Source: Pseudothauera rhizosphaerae
GTDB lineage: Bacteria; Pseudomonadota; Gammaproteobacteria; Burkholderiales; Rhodocyclaceae
Assembly (NCBI RefSeq): GCF_004801305.1
Contig: NZ_SSOD01000003.1
Span: forward strand, 310,001 to 374,000
DNA: 64,000 nt
Direction of reading: 5' to 3'
The notes beneath the pieces are model-generated. The model saw only the letters and a list, made by a program, of their open reading frames with translations. It did no database searches and was not told the origin of the DNA. Shown piece after piece: positions 1 through 11,713 of the stretch. Every line of letters starts with the position of its first letter. Position 1 is the first letter of the stretch. Made by a program: the position numbers and the translations under genes.

Positions 1-438
1 GCGCGCTTCGAGCAGGTTGGTCTGCACCGTGATGTCCTGCGCCGCGGCGTCTAGGCATTCGTCCGGGGTGCGCACGCTGTGGCCGATCTCCAGGCCCACG
101 TCCCACAGGGCGCCGACCAGCGTGGACAGCCGCGCCTGCAGATCCGCACCGGCGGGCGCGGGCAGCAGCACCAGCAAATCCACGTCCGAACAGGGGAACA
201 GCTCGCCGCGCCCGTAGCCGCCCACGGCCACCAGCGCCGCCTGGGCGGGCAGGCCGCAGCTCTGCCACAGGCGGACGATGGCCTCGTCCACCATGCGCGC
301 GCGTCCCTTGAGCACGGTCGCGGTGCGCGGATGCGCTTCATACGCAGCGCGCAGGGCCTCGCCGCCATGCACGAGCTGCTCGCGCGTGGTGGCGATGGCG
401 TCGCGCAGGCCGTCGATGGAGATCGCCGGAGCGTTCAT
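1..438 (-). CDS. glnD: Bifunctional uridylyltransferase/uridylyl-removing enzyme GlnD (N-terminal part)
   Basis: Only the first 146 codons lie in the window; the gene runs off the left edge (the family is about 850-900 residues). GlnD senses glutamine and adds or removes UMP on PII proteins, controlling nitrogen assimilation. The visible part carries the nucleotidyltransferase signature GGYGRGELFPCSDVDLLVL at about residues 67-85, with the paired aspartates that bind metal, followed by the ECLDAAAQDITVQTNLLEAR block typical of GlnD. The HD and ACT domains are outside the window. The start is ATG at 438, 10 nt after the map stop, so map and glnD probably form one transcript. Confidence 0.9.
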   Translation of the reverse strand, partial: MNAPAISIDGLRDAIATTREQLVHGGEALRAAYEAHPRTATVLKGRARMVDEAIVRLWQSCGLPAQAALVAVGGYGRGELFPCSDVDLLVLLPAPAGADLQARLSTLVGALWDVGLEIGHSVRTPDECLDAAAQDITVQTNLLEAR

Positions 439-448
439 CGCGGCGGCC

Positions 449-1276
449 TCAGGCCGCCGGGGCGAGGAGATGGGCGGCGAAGGCGGGGGGCGGCGGGCAC
501 TCGGCGGACAGGGTGAGAATCTCGACGCCGGTCTCGGTGACCACCACGGTGTGCTCCCACTGCGCCGACAGGCTGCGGTCCTTGGTGACGATGGTCCAGC
601 CGTCCGGCAACTCGGAGATGGCCGCCTTGCCGGCGTTGATCATGGGCTCGATGGTGAAGATCATGCCGGGCAGCAGTTCCACGCCGGTGCCGGCCTTGCC
701 GTAGTGCAGCACCTGCGGCTCCTCGTGGAACTTGCGGCCGATGCCGTGGCCGCAGAATTCGCGCACCACCGAAAAGCCGTTGCCTTCCGCATGCTTCTGG
801 ATGACGGCGCCGATGTCGCCCAGGCGTGCGCCGGGCTTCACCACCGAGATGCCCAGCCACATGCATTCGAAGGTCACCTGGCACAGGCGCTTGGCGAGGA
901 TGCTGCCGTCGCCGCCGACGATGAACATGCGGCTGGTGTCGCCGTGGAAACCCTCCGGCGTGATGATGGTGATGTCCAGGTTGACGATGTCGCCCTTCTT
1001 GAGCGCCTTGTCGCCGGGGATGCCGTGGCAGACCTGGTGGTTGACCGAGGTGCAGATGGCCTTGGGGTAGGGCGTGTAGCCCGGCGGGGCATAGTTGAGC
1101 GGCGCCGGTACGGTGTTCTGCACCTGGACCATGTATTCGTGGCACAGGCGGTCGAGTTCGGCGGTGGTGACGCCGGGCTTGATGAAGGGTTCCACATAGT
1201 CGAGCACTTCCGCCGCCAGGCGGCAGGCGGTGCGCATTTGTTCCGTTTCTTCGGGGGTCTTGATGGTGATGCTCAT
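449..1276 (-). CDS. map: Type I methionine aminopeptidase
   Basis: Cytosolic metalloprotease that removes the initiator methionine from nascent proteins. The 275-residue protein has the pita-bread fold and all five metal ligands: D101 and D113 (in LDITIITPEGFHGDTSRMF), H177 (CGHGIG), E210 (FTIEPMI) and E241 (QWEHTVVV). Substrate-binding H84 sits in CHGIPGD. I chose the ATG at 1276 (MSITIKTPEE) over an upstream in-frame start that would add 19 residues unlike the family. It is divergent from rpsB, the usual arrangement in beta- and gammaproteobacteria, and lies directly upstream of glnD. The C-terminus has a short proline/alanine-rich tail after the conserved core. Confidence 0.97.
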   Translation of the reverse strand: MSITIKTPEETEQMRTACRLAAEVLDYVEPFIKPGVTTAELDRLCHEYMVQVQNTVPAPLNYAPPGYTPYPKAICTSVNHQVCHGIPGDKALKKGDIVNLDITIITPEGFHGDTSRMFIVGGDGSILAKRLCQVTFECMWLGISVVKPGARLGDIGAVIQKHAEGNGFSVVREFCGHGIGRKFHEEPQVLHYGKAGTGVELLPGMIFTIEPMINAGKAAISELPDGWTIVTKDRSLSAQWEHTVVVTETGVEILTLSAECPPPPAFAAHLLAPAA

Positions 1277-1352
1277 CTCGTCGGGGGTAACCGTAAAAGC
1301 GTGAAGGCTAGCGCATGCGCCCTTTCCGGGCAAATCCGGGCGGCCCTGCGCC

Positions 1353-1382
1353 TTGAGTGCGGCAATGAACAGGTGCTATCAT
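1353..1382 (+). promoter_or_regulatory. Probable sigma-70 promoter of rpsB-tsf
   Basis: TTGAGT at 1353-1358, an 18-nt spacer and TATCAT at 1377-1382 (five of six consensus bases). Transcription would start near 1389, giving an rpsB leader of about 170 nt. Assigned by eye. Confidence 0.5.
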
Positions 1383-1388
1383 CTCGCT

Positions 1389-1557
1389 CTTGTCTGCCGG
1401 CCTCGGCAGGCAAAATCCACACGCCCGGCAGAGCACCGACAGGGTCCGTCTGCAGGCGGGGGCCAGACCAGCTCCCGAGACGGTTCGGGCTGCGAGCACG
1501 CGAGTGTTCGGCAGCCATGCCGGGCGGAGGTTCAACCCTTTGATTCGGAGTTTCACC
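1389..1557 (+). promoter_or_regulatory. rpsB mRNA leader with hairpin
   Basis: Untranslated leader between the predicted start site and the rpsB ATG. It holds a perfect 6-bp hairpin, CTGCCG at 1394-1399 and CGGCAG at 1404-1409 with a 4-nt loop, followed by further GC-rich repeats. In E. coli and other bacteria ribosomal protein S2 represses rpsB-tsf through its leader, so autoregulation here is plausible but unproven from sequence alone. Confidence 0.35.
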
Positions 1558-2316
1558 ATGACTGTCACGATGCGCCAGATGCTCGAAGCGGGCGTCCACT
1601 TCGGCCACCAGACCCGTTTCTGGAACCCGCGCATGGCCCCCTACATCTTCGGCCAGCGCAACAAGATCCACATCGTCAACCTCGAAAAGACCATGGCCAA
1701 GTACCTGGAAGCCATGGGCTACGTGCGCAAGCTCGCCGCCAACCGCGGCACCATCCTGTTCGTCGGCACCAAGCGCCAGGCGCGCGAGATCGTTGCCGAG
1801 GAAGCCCGCCGTGCCGGCATGCCCTACGTGGATGAGCGCTGGCTGGGCGGCATGCTGACCAACTTCAAGACGGTCAAGCAGTCCATCAAGCGCCTGAAGG
1901 AAATGGAAGCCATGATCGAGGACGGCTCCATCGAGCGCCTGTCCAAGAAGGAAGCCCTGCTGGCCTCCCGCGAGCTGGAAAAGCTGCAGAAGTCCATCGG
2001 CGGCATCAAGGACATGGGCGGCCTGCCGGACGCCCTGTTCGTGATCGACGTGGGCTACCACAAGATCGCCGTGACCGAAGCCCAGAAGCTGGGTATCCCG
2101 GTGGTGGCCGTGGTGGACACCAACCACTCGCCGGAAGGCATCGATTACCTGATCCCGGGCAACGACGACTCGTCCCGTGCCATCCGCCTGTACGCCCGCG
2201 GCGTGGCCGACGCGGTGCTGGAAGGCCGCAGCCAGTCGCTGCAGGAAGTCGTGGCCGCCGGCGGCGACGAATTCGTCGAAGTCGAGGAAGAGGCGGGCGC
2301 AGGCGAGGAAGCCTGA
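1558..2316 (+). CDS. rpsB: 30S ribosomal protein S2
   Basis: Small-subunit protein S2, 252 residues, needed for recruitment of S1 and mRNA binding. It starts [20 protein letters not shown], the family's N-terminal signature, and contains the second signature around [19 protein letters not shown]. The ATG at 1558 follows a GGAG ribosome-binding site; an earlier in-frame start at 1390 lies in the leader and gives non-homologous residues. The C-terminus is acidic ([12 protein letters not shown]), common in betaproteobacteria. It is first in the long plus-strand superoperon. Confidence 0.98.
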   Translation: MTVTMRQMLEAGVHFGHQTRFWNPRMAPYIFGQRNKIHIVNLEKTMAKYLEAMGYVRKLAANRGTILFVGTKRQAREIVAEEARRAGMPYVDERWLGGMLTNFKTVKQSIKRLKEMEAMIEDGSIERLSKKEALLASRELEKLQKSIGGIKDMGGLPDALFVIDVGYHKIAVTEAQKLGIPVVAVVDTNHSPEGIDYLIPGNDDSSRAIRLYARGVADAVLEGRSQSLQEVVAAGGDEFVEVEEEAGAGEEA

Positions 2317-2339
2317 GCGCCGCCCTGCGCAGGAATCGA

Positions 2340-2365
2340 ACGCCCCGCCGCCCGCGGCGGGGCGT
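2340..2365 (+). terminator. rpsB-tsf intercistronic hairpin (attenuator-like)
   Basis: Perfect 11-bp inverted repeat, ACGCCCCGCCG at 2340-2350 and CGGCGGGGCGT at 2355-2365, with loop CCCG. No T-run follows, so it is more likely a partial attenuator or RNA-stability element than a full terminator. A stem-loop at the same place is known in E. coli rpsB-tsf. Confidence 0.5.
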
Positions 2366-2398
2366 CAGCAAGTCTTAAACGGAATCTCAGGAGTTAGC

Positions 2399-3289
2399 AT
2401 GGCGGAAATCACCGCAAGCATGGTCAAGGAACTGCGCGAGAAGACCGATGCGCCGATGATGGAATGCAAGAAGGCACTGACCGAAGCCGGCGGCGACATG
2501 GCCAAGGCCGAAGAAGTGCTGCGCATCAAGCTCGGCAACAAGGCCTCCAAGGCCGCCGCGCGCGTCACCGCCGAAGGCATCGTCGGCACCTACCTGTCGG
2601 CCGACGGCAAGCTGGCTGCGCTGGTCGAACTGAACTGCGAGACCGACTTCGTCGCCAAGAACGACGACTTCATCGCGCTCGCCGCCTCGCTCGCCGCGCT
2701 GGTCGCCGCCAAGAACCCGGCCGATGTCGAGGCGCTGTCCGCGCTCGAACTCGAAGGCCAGTCCGTCGAAGCCTTCCGCACCGCGCTGGTGGGCAAGATC
2801 GGCGAGAACATCACCATCCGCCGCTTCACCCGTATCGAAGCCAAGGGCCGCGTGGCGAGCTACGTGCATGCCGGCGCCAAGATCGGCGTGCTGGTGGATC
2901 TGGTCGGCGGCGACGAACAGCTCGCCAAGGATCTGGCCATGCACATCGCCGCTTCCAAGCCGAAGAGCCTGGACGCTTCCGGCGTGTCCCAGGACCTGAT
3001 CGACGCCGAGCGCCGCATCGCCATCGAGAAGGCCCGCGAAGCCGGCAAGCCGGACGCGATGCTGGACAAGATCGCCGAAGGCACGGTGCAGAAGTTCCTC
3101 AAGGAAGTGACCCTGCTCGGCCAGCCCTTCGTCAAGGACGACAAGCAGACCGTGGAAGCCCTGCTGAAGGCGCGTGGCGCCTCGGTGGCGGCCTTCGTGC
3201 TGTACGTGGTCGGCGAAGGCATCGAGAAGAAGGTCACCGACTTCGCCGCCGAAGTGGCCGAACAGGCCGCCGCTGCCGCCAAGAAGTAA
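2399..3289 (+). CDS. tsf: Elongation factor Ts
   Basis: Guanine-nucleotide exchange factor for EF-Tu, 296 residues. The N-terminal UBA-like domain (about residues 1-50) contains [16 protein letters not shown], and the exchange-critical core has [15 protein letters not shown]. The rest forms the two-subdomain core and coiled-coil region. The ATG at 2399 follows CAGGAG. The gene sits between rpsB and pyrH, the standard order. Confidence 0.98.
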   Translation: MAEITASMVKELREKTDAPMMECKKALTEAGGDMAKAEEVLRIKLGNKASKAAARVTAEGIVGTYLSADGKLAALVELNCETDFVAKNDDFIALAASLAALVAAKNPADVEALSALELEGQSVEAFRTALVGKIGENITIRRFTRIEAKGRVASYVHAGAKIGVLVDLVGGDEQLAKDLAMHIAASKPKSLDASGVSQDLIDAERRIAIEKAREAGKPDAMLDKIAEGTVQKFLKEVTLLGQPFVKDDKQTVEALLKARGASVAAFVLYVVGEGIEKKVTDFAAEVAEQAAAAAKK

Positions 3290-3299
3290 GAGGCCGTCC

Positions 3300-4016
3300 A
3301 TGAGTGCCGCCGCCTACAAGCGCATCCTGCTCAAGCTCTCCGGCGAAGCCCTGATGGGCGACGACGCCTACGGCATCAACGAGGACGTCGTCAGCCGCAT
3401 CGTCGCCGAGATCGGCGACGTGGTCCGCCTGGGCGTACAGGTGGGGGTGGTGATCGGCGGTGGCAACATCTTCCGCGGCATGAGCGGCGCGGCCCGCGGC
3501 ATGGACCGCGCCACCGCGGACTACATGGGCATGCTGGCCACGGTGATGAACGCCATGGCCCTGGCCGACGCCATGCGCCGAGCCGATCTGGAGGCGCGCG
3601 TGCAGTCCGCGCTGCGCATCGACCAGGTGGTCGAGCCCTACATCCGCGGGCGCGCCATCCGCCATCTGGAAGAGGGGCGGGTGGTGATCTTCGCCGCCGG
3701 CACCGGCAACCCCTTCTTCACCACCGATACCGCCGCCGCGCTGCGCGGCTCGGAGATCGGCGCACAGATCGTGCTGAAGGCCACCAAGGTGGATGGCGTG
3801 TATACCGCCGATCCCAAGAAGGACCCGGACGCCCAGCGCTACCACCGCATCAGCTTCGACGAGGCCATCGGCCGCAATCTGGCGGTGATGGACGCCACTG
3901 CCTTCGCCCTGTGCCGCGACCAGAAGCTGCCGATCAACGTGTTCTCGATCTTCAAGCCCGGCGCGCTGCGGCGCGTGGTGATGGGCGAGGACGAGGGCAC
4001 CCTGGTTCATTCCTGA
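3300..4016 (+). CDS. pyrH: UMP kinase
   Basis: Bacterial hexameric UMP kinase of the amino-acid-kinase fold, 238 residues, converting UMP to UDP in pyrimidine nucleotide synthesis. Visible motifs: the phosphate-binding start [57 protein letters not shown] and the nucleotide region [13 protein letters not shown]. The ATG lies 10 nt after the tsf stop. Confidence 0.98.
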   Translation: MSAAAYKRILLKLSGEALMGDDAYGINEDVVSRIVAEIGDVVRLGVQVGVVIGGGNIFRGMSGAARGMDRATADYMGMLATVMNAMALADAMRRADLEARVQSALRIDQVVEPYIRGRAIRHLEEGRVVIFAAGTGNPFFTTDTAAALRGSEIGAQIVLKATKVDGVYTADPKKDPDAQRYHRISFDEAIGRNLAVMDATAFALCRDQKLPINVFSIFKPGALRRVVMGEDEGTLVHS

Positions 4017-4026
4017 GGATTCGAGC

Positions 4027-4584
4027 ATGATCCCCGAACTCAAGAAAACGACCGAACACAAGATGCACAAGTCGATCGAGGCGCTCAAGGCCGATCTGGC
4101 CAAGGTGCGTACCGGCCGTGCCCACACCGGCCTGCTCGATCACGTGACGGTGGAGTACTACGGCTCCCCGGTGCCGATCAACCAGGTGGCCAACGTCACC
4201 CTGATCGACGCGCGCACCATCGGCGTGCAGCCGTGGGAAAAGAACATGGTCTCCAAGGTGGAGAAGGCCATCCGCGACTGCGACCTGGGCCTCAACCCGG
4301 CCGCCCAGGGCGAGCTGATCCGCGTGCCGATGCCGGCGCTCACCGAGGAGCGCCGCCGCGACCTGACCAAGGTGGTGCGCCACGAGGGCGAGACCGCCAA
4401 GGTCGCCGTGCGCAACCTGCGCCGCGATGCCAACCAGCAGCTCAAGGACGCGGTCAAGGACAAGCTGATCAGCGAGGACGAGGAGCGCCGCGCCGAGGAC
4501 GAGATCCAGAAGCTCACCGACCGCTCCGTGGCCGAGATCGACAAGCTGCTCGCGCAGAAGGAACAGGAGCTGATGCAGATCTGA
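4027..4584 (+). CDS. frr: Ribosome recycling factor
   Basis: tRNA-shaped factor that splits post-termination ribosomes with EF-G. Its 185 residues match the family length. The N- and C-terminal helices of the three-helix bundle ([33 protein letters not shown]-like [19 protein letters not shown]) and the beta domain ([15 protein letters not shown]) are clear. ATG follows GAGGATTCGAGC. It is 10 nt downstream of pyrH. Confidence 0.98.
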   Translation: MIPELKKTTEHKMHKSIEALKADLAKVRTGRAHTGLLDHVTVEYYGSPVPINQVANVTLIDARTIGVQPWEKNMVSKVEKAIRDCDLGLNPAAQGELIRVPMPALTEERRRDLTKVVRHEGETAKVAVRNLRRDANQQLKDAVKDKLISEDEERRAEDEIQKLTDRSVAEIDKLLAQKEQELMQI

Positions 4585-4639
4585 TCCGCCAGGATCGTTC
4601 TGCAACGGCTCCTTCCTTTCTCCAGGGCGCGCGGCTTAC

Positions 4640-5420
4640 ATGGCGGATTCCTCCTTCACCAGCTCCACCCGGGCGATTCCCGAGGTGTCCGCCGTGCCGC
4701 GCCACATCGCCATCATCATGGATGGCAACGGCCGCTGGGCGCGCAAGCGCATGATGCCGCGGGTGGCCGGCCATACGCGGGGGGTCGAGGCGGTGCGCGG
4801 AGTGATCCGCGCCTGCATGGAACGCGGCGTCGCCTACCTGACCCTGTTCGCCTTCAGTTCCGAGAACTGGCGCCGCCCCCCGGACGAAGTGTCCTTCCTG
4901 ATGCAGCTCTTCATGCGCTCGCTGCAGAAAGAGGTGGACCGCCTGCACAAGAACGGCATCCGCTTCCGCGTCATCGGCGATCTGTCGCGCTTCGATGCCA
5001 AGCTGGTGGACATGATCCGCCGCGCCGAAGAACTCACCGCCGCCAACGACCGCCTGACCCTCACCGTCGCCGCCAACTATGGCGGACGCTGGGAAATCCT
5101 GCAGGCCGTCAACCGCATGCTGGAGCTCCATCCGGAGCGGAGCGGCGAGTTCACCGAGGACGAGCTCGCCGCCGAACTGGCGATGAACTACGCGCCGGAG
5201 CCGGATCTCTTCATCCGCACCGGCGGCGAGCAGCGCATCAGCAATTTCCTGCTCTGGCAACTGGCCTACGCCGAGCTGTACTTCACCGACACGCTGTGGC
5301 CGGATTTCGACGCCCAGGCGCTCGATACGGCGATCGCCTCCTATCAGCGCCGGGAACGGCGCTTCGGCCGCACCAGCGAACAACTGCAGAAATCCCCGTC
5401 GGCGGCCGAATCGGGTGGCC

Positions 5421-5428
<8 letters not shown>
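4640..5428 (+). CDS. uppS: Undecaprenyl (polyprenyl) diphosphate synthase
   Basis: Cis-prenyltransferase making the C55 lipid carrier for peptidoglycan and O-antigen, 262 residues. It has [16 protein letters not shown] with the catalytic Asp, [34 protein letters not shown], and [19 protein letters not shown] near the C-terminus. A 22-residue leader precedes the conserved core, slightly longer than E. coli. The stop overlaps the start of cdsA. Confidence 0.97.
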
Positions 5429-6248
<820 letters not shown>

Positions 6249-6251
6249 TTC

Positions 6252-7442
6252 ATGACCCGCAGCCCACAGCGCATCACCATCCTCGGTGCCACCGGCTCCA
6301 TCGGCATGTCCACGCTGGACGTGGTCGGCCGCCACCCCGAGCGTTTCCAGGTCTTCGCGCTCACCGCCCAGCGCCAGGCCGACCGCCTGTTCGAGCAATG
6401 CCTGCGCTTCACGCCGCGCATCGCCGTGCTGGGCGACGAGGCTGCGGCGGCCGGACTACGCACCCGCCTCGCCGGAGCCGGCAGCCGTACCGAGGTGCTC
6501 GCCGGAGAGCGGGCACTGACGGAAGTCGCGGCTCACCCGGACGTGGATGCGGTGATGGCGGCCATCGTCGGTGCCGCCGGTCTGCAGCCCACGCTGGCCG
6601 CCGCGCGCGCCGGCAAGAAGGTGCTGCTCGCCAACAAGGAGGCGCTGGTGCTTTCCGGGCGCCTGTTCATGGACGCGGTGGCCGCCAGCGGCGCCGTGCT
6701 CCTGCCCATCGACAGCGAACACAATGCGGTCTTCCAGGCCCTGCCGGCGGATTTCGGGCGCGACCCGGACGTCCGCGGCGTGCGCCGCATCCTGCTCACC
6801 GCCTCGGGCGGACCCTTCCGCACCGCGGCGGCGGCCGATCTGGAAGCGGTCACTCCCGAACAGGCCTGCGCCCACCCCAACTGGGTCATGGGGCGCAAGA
6901 TTTCGGTGGATTCCGCCACCATGATGAACAAGGGCCTGGAGGTCATCGAGGCGCACTGGCTGTTCGGCGCGCCTGCCGAACGGATCGACGTCGTCGTCCA
7001 TCCCCAGAGCGTGATCCACTCCATGGTGGAATATGTGGACGGCTCGGTGCTCGCCCAGCTCGGCAACCCGGACATGCGCACGCCCATCGCCCACGCGCTG
7101 GCCTGGCCGGAGCGTATCGAGGCCGGCGTGCGCCCGCTGGATCTTTTCGAGATCGCACAACTGAGCTTCGAACGTCCGGACTTCGAGCGCTTCCCCTGCC
7201 TGGCGCTGGCCTACCAGGCCCTGCGCGCCGAGGGCGCTGCGCCGGCCGTGCTCAATGCAGCCAACGAAGAGGCGGTAGCGGCCTTCCTCGACAGGAAGCT
7301 GGGCTTCCGCCGCATTCCGGAAATCATTGCCGCCGCGCTGGAACGTGCATCCGGGCTGTCGGTCGACTCGCTGGAGGCCGTCCTCGCCACCGATGCGCGG
7401 GCGCGTGAGATTGCCCGCCAAGAGATACGCAACCGCCAATGA
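6252..7442 (+). CDS. dxr: 1-deoxy-D-xylulose 5-phosphate reductoisomerase
   Basis: Second enzyme of the MEP isoprenoid pathway, 396 residues, NADPH- and metal-dependent. N-terminal NADPH loop is [16 protein letters not shown]. The catalytic region contains [23 protein letters not shown] and [26 protein letters not shown] split over positions of about 150-240. Later MEP genes ispD and ispF lie in this window at 36129-37333. It starts 3 nt after the cdsA stop and overlaps rseP (ATGA). Confidence 0.97.
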   Translation: MTRSPQRITILGATGSIGMSTLDVVGRHPERFQVFALTAQRQADRLFEQCLRFTPRIAVLGDEAAAAGLRTRLAGAGSRTEVLAGERALTEVAAHPDVDAVMAAIVGAAGLQPTLAAARAGKKVLLANKEALVLSGRLFMDAVAASGAVLLPIDSEHNAVFQALPADFGRDPDVRGVRRILLTASGGPFRTAAAADLEAVTPEQACAHPNWVMGRKISVDSATMMNKGLEVIEAHWLFGAPAERIDVVVHPQSVIHSMVEYVDGSVLAQLGNPDMRTPIAHALAWPERIEAGVRPLDLFEIAQLSFERPDFERFPCLALAYQALRAEGAAPAVLNAANEEAVAAFLDRKLGFRRIPEIIAAALERASGLSVDSLEAVLATDARAREIARQEIRNRQ

Positions 7443-8803
7443 ATCTGTTCAGCTACCTGATCCCCTTTGCTGCCGCGCTCGGCCTGCTGATCCTGATCCA
7501 CGAGCTGGGCCACTACCTGGTGGCGCGCTGGTGCGGGGTCAAGGTGCTGCGCTTCTCCATCGGCTTCGGCAAGCCCCTGGTAGCCTGGCGCGCCGGCCGG
7601 GACGGCACCGAATGGGCGCTGGCCGCGTTTCCGCTCGGCGGCTACGTCAAGATGCTCGACGAGCGCGAGGGCGAGGTGGCGGCCCATGAGCTCCGCCGCG
7701 CCTTCAACTGCCAGTCGGTGTATCGCCGCTTCGCCATCGTGGCGGCTGGTCCGCTGGCCAATCTACTGCTCGCCATCGTGCTCTACTGGGGGCTGTTCGC
7801 CACCGGCGTGGAGGAGTTGCGCCCACGCCTGGCGGTCGTGGAGAGCGCCAGCGTGGCTGCGGCGGCCGGCGTGCGCGACGGCGACCTGGTGACGGCGGTG
7901 GACGGCGAGGCCGTGCATAGCTGGCAGGAACTGCGCTGGGTGCTGCTGCGCCATGCGCTGGACGAACGCCGGGTCACCCTGCAGGTGCGCACGCTGGAAG
8001 GCGTGGAAGTCCACCGCCCGCTGGATCTTTCCGGCTTCGCCATAGACGATGGCGAAGATCTCATCGTGCGCATCGGCCTGCGTCCGTGGCGCCCGCTGAT
8101 CGAGCCGGTGATCGGTGAACTCGTCGCCGACGGTCCGGCCGCTCGCGTTGGCCTGCGCGCCGGCGACCGCTTCGTCGAACTGGGCGGTGCGCCGCTGGAT
8201 TCGTGGAGCGACCTGGTGGACCGCGTGCGCGCCGCAGCGGGCACGGAACTGCCGGCGGTGGTGGAGCGCGGCGGCGAGCGCATCGCGGTGATCCTGGTGC
8301 CGGACGTGGCGGAGGAGGGCGGAGAGCGCATCGGCCGCATCGGCGTCGCGGTGGCGCGTCCGTCCATCGGCGAGCACGACGCACTGTTCGCGGTGGTGCG
8401 CTACGGGCCGGTGGACAGCCTGGTCAAGGCCATGCGCCAGACCTGGGAAACCAGCGTGGTATCGGTGCGCATGATCGGACGCATGCTCACCGGCGACGTG
8501 TCGTGGAAGAATCTCTCCGGGCCGGTGACCATCGCCGACTATGCGGGGCAGACCGCGCAGCTCGGCTGGGGCCAGTACCTCAAGTTCGTGGCCCTGATCA
8601 GCATCAGTCTGGGCGTGCTCAACCTGCTGCCCATTCCGGTGCTGGATGGCGGGCATTTGATGTACTATACGATCGAAATTTTCAAAGGCGGCCCCGTTCC
8701 CGAGCGCGTCATGGAGATCGGTCAGCAAATTGGTCTCGTCATCCTCGCAATGCTCATGGCTTTCGCCTTCTACAACGACATATCCCGTCTCGTTTCCGGC
8801 TGA
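7439..8803 (+). CDS. rseP: RIP metalloprotease RseP (site-2 protease)
   Basis: Inner-membrane zinc protease that cuts RseA to release sigma-E and also clears signal peptides. It has 454 residues. The HELGH zinc motif is at residues 21-25 in the first transmembrane helix, two periplasmic PDZ domains fill about 115-300, and the third zinc ligand lies in [13 protein letters not shown] near 397. Its position before bamA ties envelope-stress sensing to outer-membrane assembly. Start ATG overlaps the dxr stop. Confidence 0.97.
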   Translation: MNLFSYLIPFAAALGLLILIHELGHYLVARWCGVKVLRFSIGFGKPLVAWRAGRDGTEWALAAFPLGGYVKMLDEREGEVAAHELRRAFNCQSVYRRFAIVAAGPLANLLLAIVLYWGLFATGVEELRPRLAVVESASVAAAAGVRDGDLVTAVDGEAVHSWQELRWVLLRHALDERRVTLQVRTLEGVEVHRPLDLSGFAIDDGEDLIVRIGLRPWRPLIEPVIGELVADGPAARVGLRAGDRFVELGGAPLDSWSDLVDRVRAAAGTELPAVVERGGERIAVILVPDVAEEGGERIGRIGVAVARPSIGEHDALFAVVRYGPVDSLVKAMRQTWETSVVSVRMIGRMLTGDVSWKNLSGPVTIADYAGQTAQLGWGQYLKFVALISISLGVLNLLPIPVLDGGHLMYYTIEIFKGGPVPERVMEIGQQIGLVILAMLMAFAFYNDISRLVSG

Positions 8804-8809
8804 TACCCG

Positions 8810-11158
8810 ATGAATCGCAAGCTCCTTTCCGGGCTGATGGTGGCCCTTTTTGCGTCCGCGCCGGCCCTCGCGTTCGATCCATTCGTCGTCAGGGACATCC
8901 GCGTCGAGGGCATCCAGCGCACCGAAGCCGGCACCGTATTCAACTATCTTCCGGTACGGGTCGGCGACACCTTCAGCGAGGACAAGGCCGCCGAGGCGAT
9001 CCGGGCGCTGTTCGCCACCGGTTTCTTCCGTGACGTGCGCATCGAAGTCGAGAACGACGTGCTGGTGGTTCTGCTCGACGAACGCCCGGCGATCGCGCAG
9101 ATCGATTTCGTCGGCGTCAAGGAATTCGACAAGGACGCGCTGAAGAAGGGGCTGGCCGAGGTGGGCCTGGCCGAAGCGCGCATCTTCGACCGTTCGCTGG
9201 TCGAACGCGCCGAACAGGAGCTCAAGCGCCAGTACCTGTCCCGCGGCAAGTATTCCGCGGTGATCACCACCACGGTCACCCCGCTCGAGCGCAACCGGGT
9301 CGCGGTCAATTTCACCGTGGACGAGGGCGAGGTCGCCAAGATCCGCCAGATCGGCATCATCGGCGCCAAGGCCTTCGACGAGGACGATCTGCTCGACCTG
9401 TTCCAGTTGCGCACGCCCGGCTGGCTCACCTGGTACACGAAGAACGACCAGTATTCGCGCCAGAAGCTGTCCGCTGACCTGGAAACCCTGCGTTCGTTCT
9501 ACCTGGACCGCGGCTACCTGGATTTCAACATCGATTCCACCCAGGTCTCGATCACGCCGGACAAGCGGGACATCTACATCACCGTGAGCATCACCGAAGG
9601 CGAGCGCTACACGGTGTCCGGCGTGCGCTACACGGGCGATCTGGTGCTCGACGAGGCCAAGTACCAGGAGGTGACGCAACTGCGTCCCGGCGACGTGTTC
9701 TCCCGCGAGAAGCTCACCGAGACCACCAAGGCCATCACCGACCTGCTTGGCAACGAGGGCTACGCCTTCGCCAACGTGAACGCGGCGCCGGAGGTGGACA
9801 AGGACAAGCGCGAAGTCGCGTTCATGATCATCGTCGACCCGGGCCGCCGGGTGTATGTGCGCCGCATCAACGTGGGCGGCAACACCAAGACCCGCGACGA
9901 GGTCGTGCGCCGCGAGATGCGCCAGATGGAAGGCGGCTGGTACGACGCCGCGGCCATCAACCGCTCGCGCACCCGCGTCGAGCGCCTGGGCTTCTTCGAC
10001 GAAGTCAACGTGGAGACGCCGGCGGTGCCGGCCACCACCGACCAGGTGGACGTCAATTTCACCGTCAAGGAACGCCCCACCGGCAACCTGATGCTGGGCG
10101 CGGGCTTCTCCAGTTCGGAAAAGGTTACCTTCCAGGCTTCGATCTCGCAGCAGAACCTGTTCGGCAGCGGCAATGCGCTGACCCTGGGGCTGAACACCAG
10201 CAAGACCAGCCGGACCTACGCCCTGTCGTTCACCAATCCGTACTACACGGTGGACGGCGTGAGTCTGGGCTGGGACCTCTACCACCGCACCTACGATCCG
10301 TCCGAATCGTATTCGATCTCCCCCTACAAGACGGTGTCCACCGGCGCCGGGCTACGCATCGGCTATCCGATCAGCGAGGATGACCAGATCAATTTCGGCA
10401 TCGCCGCCGACCGCACCGAGATCGAGACCTACCAGGAAAGCACCTTCCGCTACCGCGACTTCTGCGTCGACTTCGGCTGCAGTTCCAATGTCACCGATCG
10501 CAACGACCCGCAGTACGGCGTCGGCAAGGTCACCGTGAACAGCCTGATGCTCACCGCCGGCTGGTCGCGGGACGGGCGCGACAGCTTCCTTTTTCCGCGC
10601 AGGGGCGTGTACCAGAGCCTGTACGCGGAACTGGCCACGCCGCCCGGCAAGCTGCAATACATCAAGGCCGGCTACCAGTACCAGCACTGGTTCCCGATCG
10701 GGCGCGACTACGCCCTCATGCTCAACGGCGAGGCCGGCTGGGCCAAGGGCCTGCACGGCAAGCCCATGCCGTTCTACAAGAACTACTACGTCGGCGGCCT
10801 GGGTTCGGTGCGCGGCTTCGAACAAAGCTCCATCGGCCCGAAGGACGACGAAGGCGACGCGCTGGGCGGCACCCGCAAGCTGGTCGCCAACGCCGAGTTC
10901 TATTTCCCCTTGCCAGGCTCGGGCATGGACCGCTCCTTCCGCGTATCGGCCTTCCTCGATGCCGGCTACGTCTGGGGCGAGGACGCCAACGGCCGTCAGC
11001 AGAAGCTGAAGGTCGGCGATCTGCGCTACAGTACCGGTTTGGCTTTCTCGTGGAGCTCACCCATCGGCCCGCTCAAGTTCAGCCTCGGCTTCCCGCTCAA
11101 GAAGGAGGACGACGACGAGGTGCAGCGCTTCCAGTTCCAGATGGGCTCGGTATTCTGA
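8810..11158 (+). CDS. bamA: Outer membrane protein assembly factor BamA
   Basis: Central Omp85-family barrel that inserts outer-membrane proteins, 782 residues. A Sec signal peptide (about residues 1-21, ending ALA before [13 protein letters not shown]) is followed by five POTRA domains (to about 420) and a 16-stranded barrel. Conserved barrel features include [10 protein letters not shown] and the terminal aromatic residue (QFQMGSVF). It lies 6 nt downstream of rseP and upstream of its chaperone skp. Confidence 0.98.
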   Translation: MNRKLLSGLMVALFASAPALAFDPFVVRDIRVEGIQRTEAGTVFNYLPVRVGDTFSEDKAAEAIRALFATGFFRDVRIEVENDVLVVLLDERPAIAQIDFVGVKEFDKDALKKGLAEVGLAEARIFDRSLVERAEQELKRQYLSRGKYSAVITTTVTPLERNRVAVNFTVDEGEVAKIRQIGIIGAKAFDEDDLLDLFQLRTPGWLTWYTKNDQYSRQKLSADLETLRSFYLDRGYLDFNIDSTQVSITPDKRDIYITVSITEGERYTVSGVRYTGDLVLDEAKYQEVTQLRPGDVFSREKLTETTKAITDLLGNEGYAFANVNAAPEVDKDKREVAFMIIVDPGRRVYVRRINVGGNTKTRDEVVRREMRQMEGGWYDAAAINRSRTRVERLGFFDEVNVETPAVPATTDQVDVNFTVKERPTGNLMLGAGFSSSEKVTFQASISQQNLFGSGNALTLGLNTSKTSRTYALSFTNPYYTVDGVSLGWDLYHRTYDPSESYSISPYKTVSTGAGLRIGYPISEDDQINFGIAADRTEIETYQESTFRYRDFCVDFGCSSNVTDRNDPQYGVGKVTVNSLMLTAGWSRDGRDSFLFPRRGVYQSLYAELATPPGKLQYIKAGYQYQHWFPIGRDYALMLNGEAGWAKGLHGKPMPFYKNYYVGGLGSVRGFEQSSIGPKDDEGDALGGTRKLVANAEFYFPLPGSGMDRSFRVSAFLDAGYVWGEDANGRQQKLKVGDLRYSTGLAFSWSSPIGPLKFSLGFPLKKEDDDEVQRFQFQMGSVF

Positions 11159-11193
11159 TCCGGCCGCATGGCCCGGTTTTGTTGGAGGCATAA

Positions 11194-11697
11194 GTGAAAG
11201 TCCGTACCGTTTCCGTTCTCGCCGCCGCGCTGCTCGGTCTGGCGGCGCAGAGCGCGATGGCCGAATCCAAGATCGGCTTCGTGAACTCCGATCGCGTGAT
11301 GCGCGAGGCGGCCCCCGCGGTGCGCGCGCAGCAGCGCCTGGAGAAGGAGTTCGAGCGTCGTGACCAGGAGCTGCAGCGCATGGCCGCCGACCTGCAGGCG
11401 ATGCAGGAGGAGCTCGAACGCAGCGGCCTGACCATGGCCGAGTCCGACCGGCGCAACAAGGAGCGCGCGTTCAACGACCTGAACCGCGACTTCCAGCGCA
11501 AGCAGCGCGAATTCCGCGAGGACCTCAACCAGCGCCGCAACGAGGAACTCGCCACCGTGCTCGACAAGGCCAATGCGGCGGTCAAGCGCATCGCCGAGAA
11601 CGAGAACTTCGACATCATTTTCCAGGAAGCGGTGTACGCCAGCCCGCGCATCGACATCACCGACAAGGTGATCAAGGCGCTTGCCGAAGGCAAGTAA
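11194..11697 (+). CDS. skp: Periplasmic chaperone Skp/OmpH
   Basis: Periplasmic holdase for unfolded outer-membrane proteins, 167 residues. It starts at GTG 11194 with GGAGG upstream. Signal peptide residues 1-23 end AMA before [13 protein letters not shown], the conserved mature start. The centre (about 40-125) is a charged coiled-coil that forms the tentacles of the trimer, and the end [18 protein letters not shown] is typical. It follows bamA in the usual order. Confidence 0.95.
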   Translation: MKVRTVSVLAAALLGLAAQSAMAESKIGFVNSDRVMREAAPAVRAQQRLEKEFERRDQELQRMAADLQAMQEELERSGLTMAESDRRNKERAFNDLNRDFQRKQREFREDLNQRRNEELATVLDKANAAVKRIAENENFDIIFQEAVYASPRIDITDKVIKALAEGK

Positions 11698-11713
11698 GCG
11701 GGCAGGCGCGGGG

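Noticed and set aside
7763-10285. 840-codon open frame antisense to rseP and bamA
   Set aside because: Its translation is low-complexity and His/Ala/Gly-rich with no domain, while the opposite strand encodes clear RseP and BamA. Such shadows are expected at high third-position GC.
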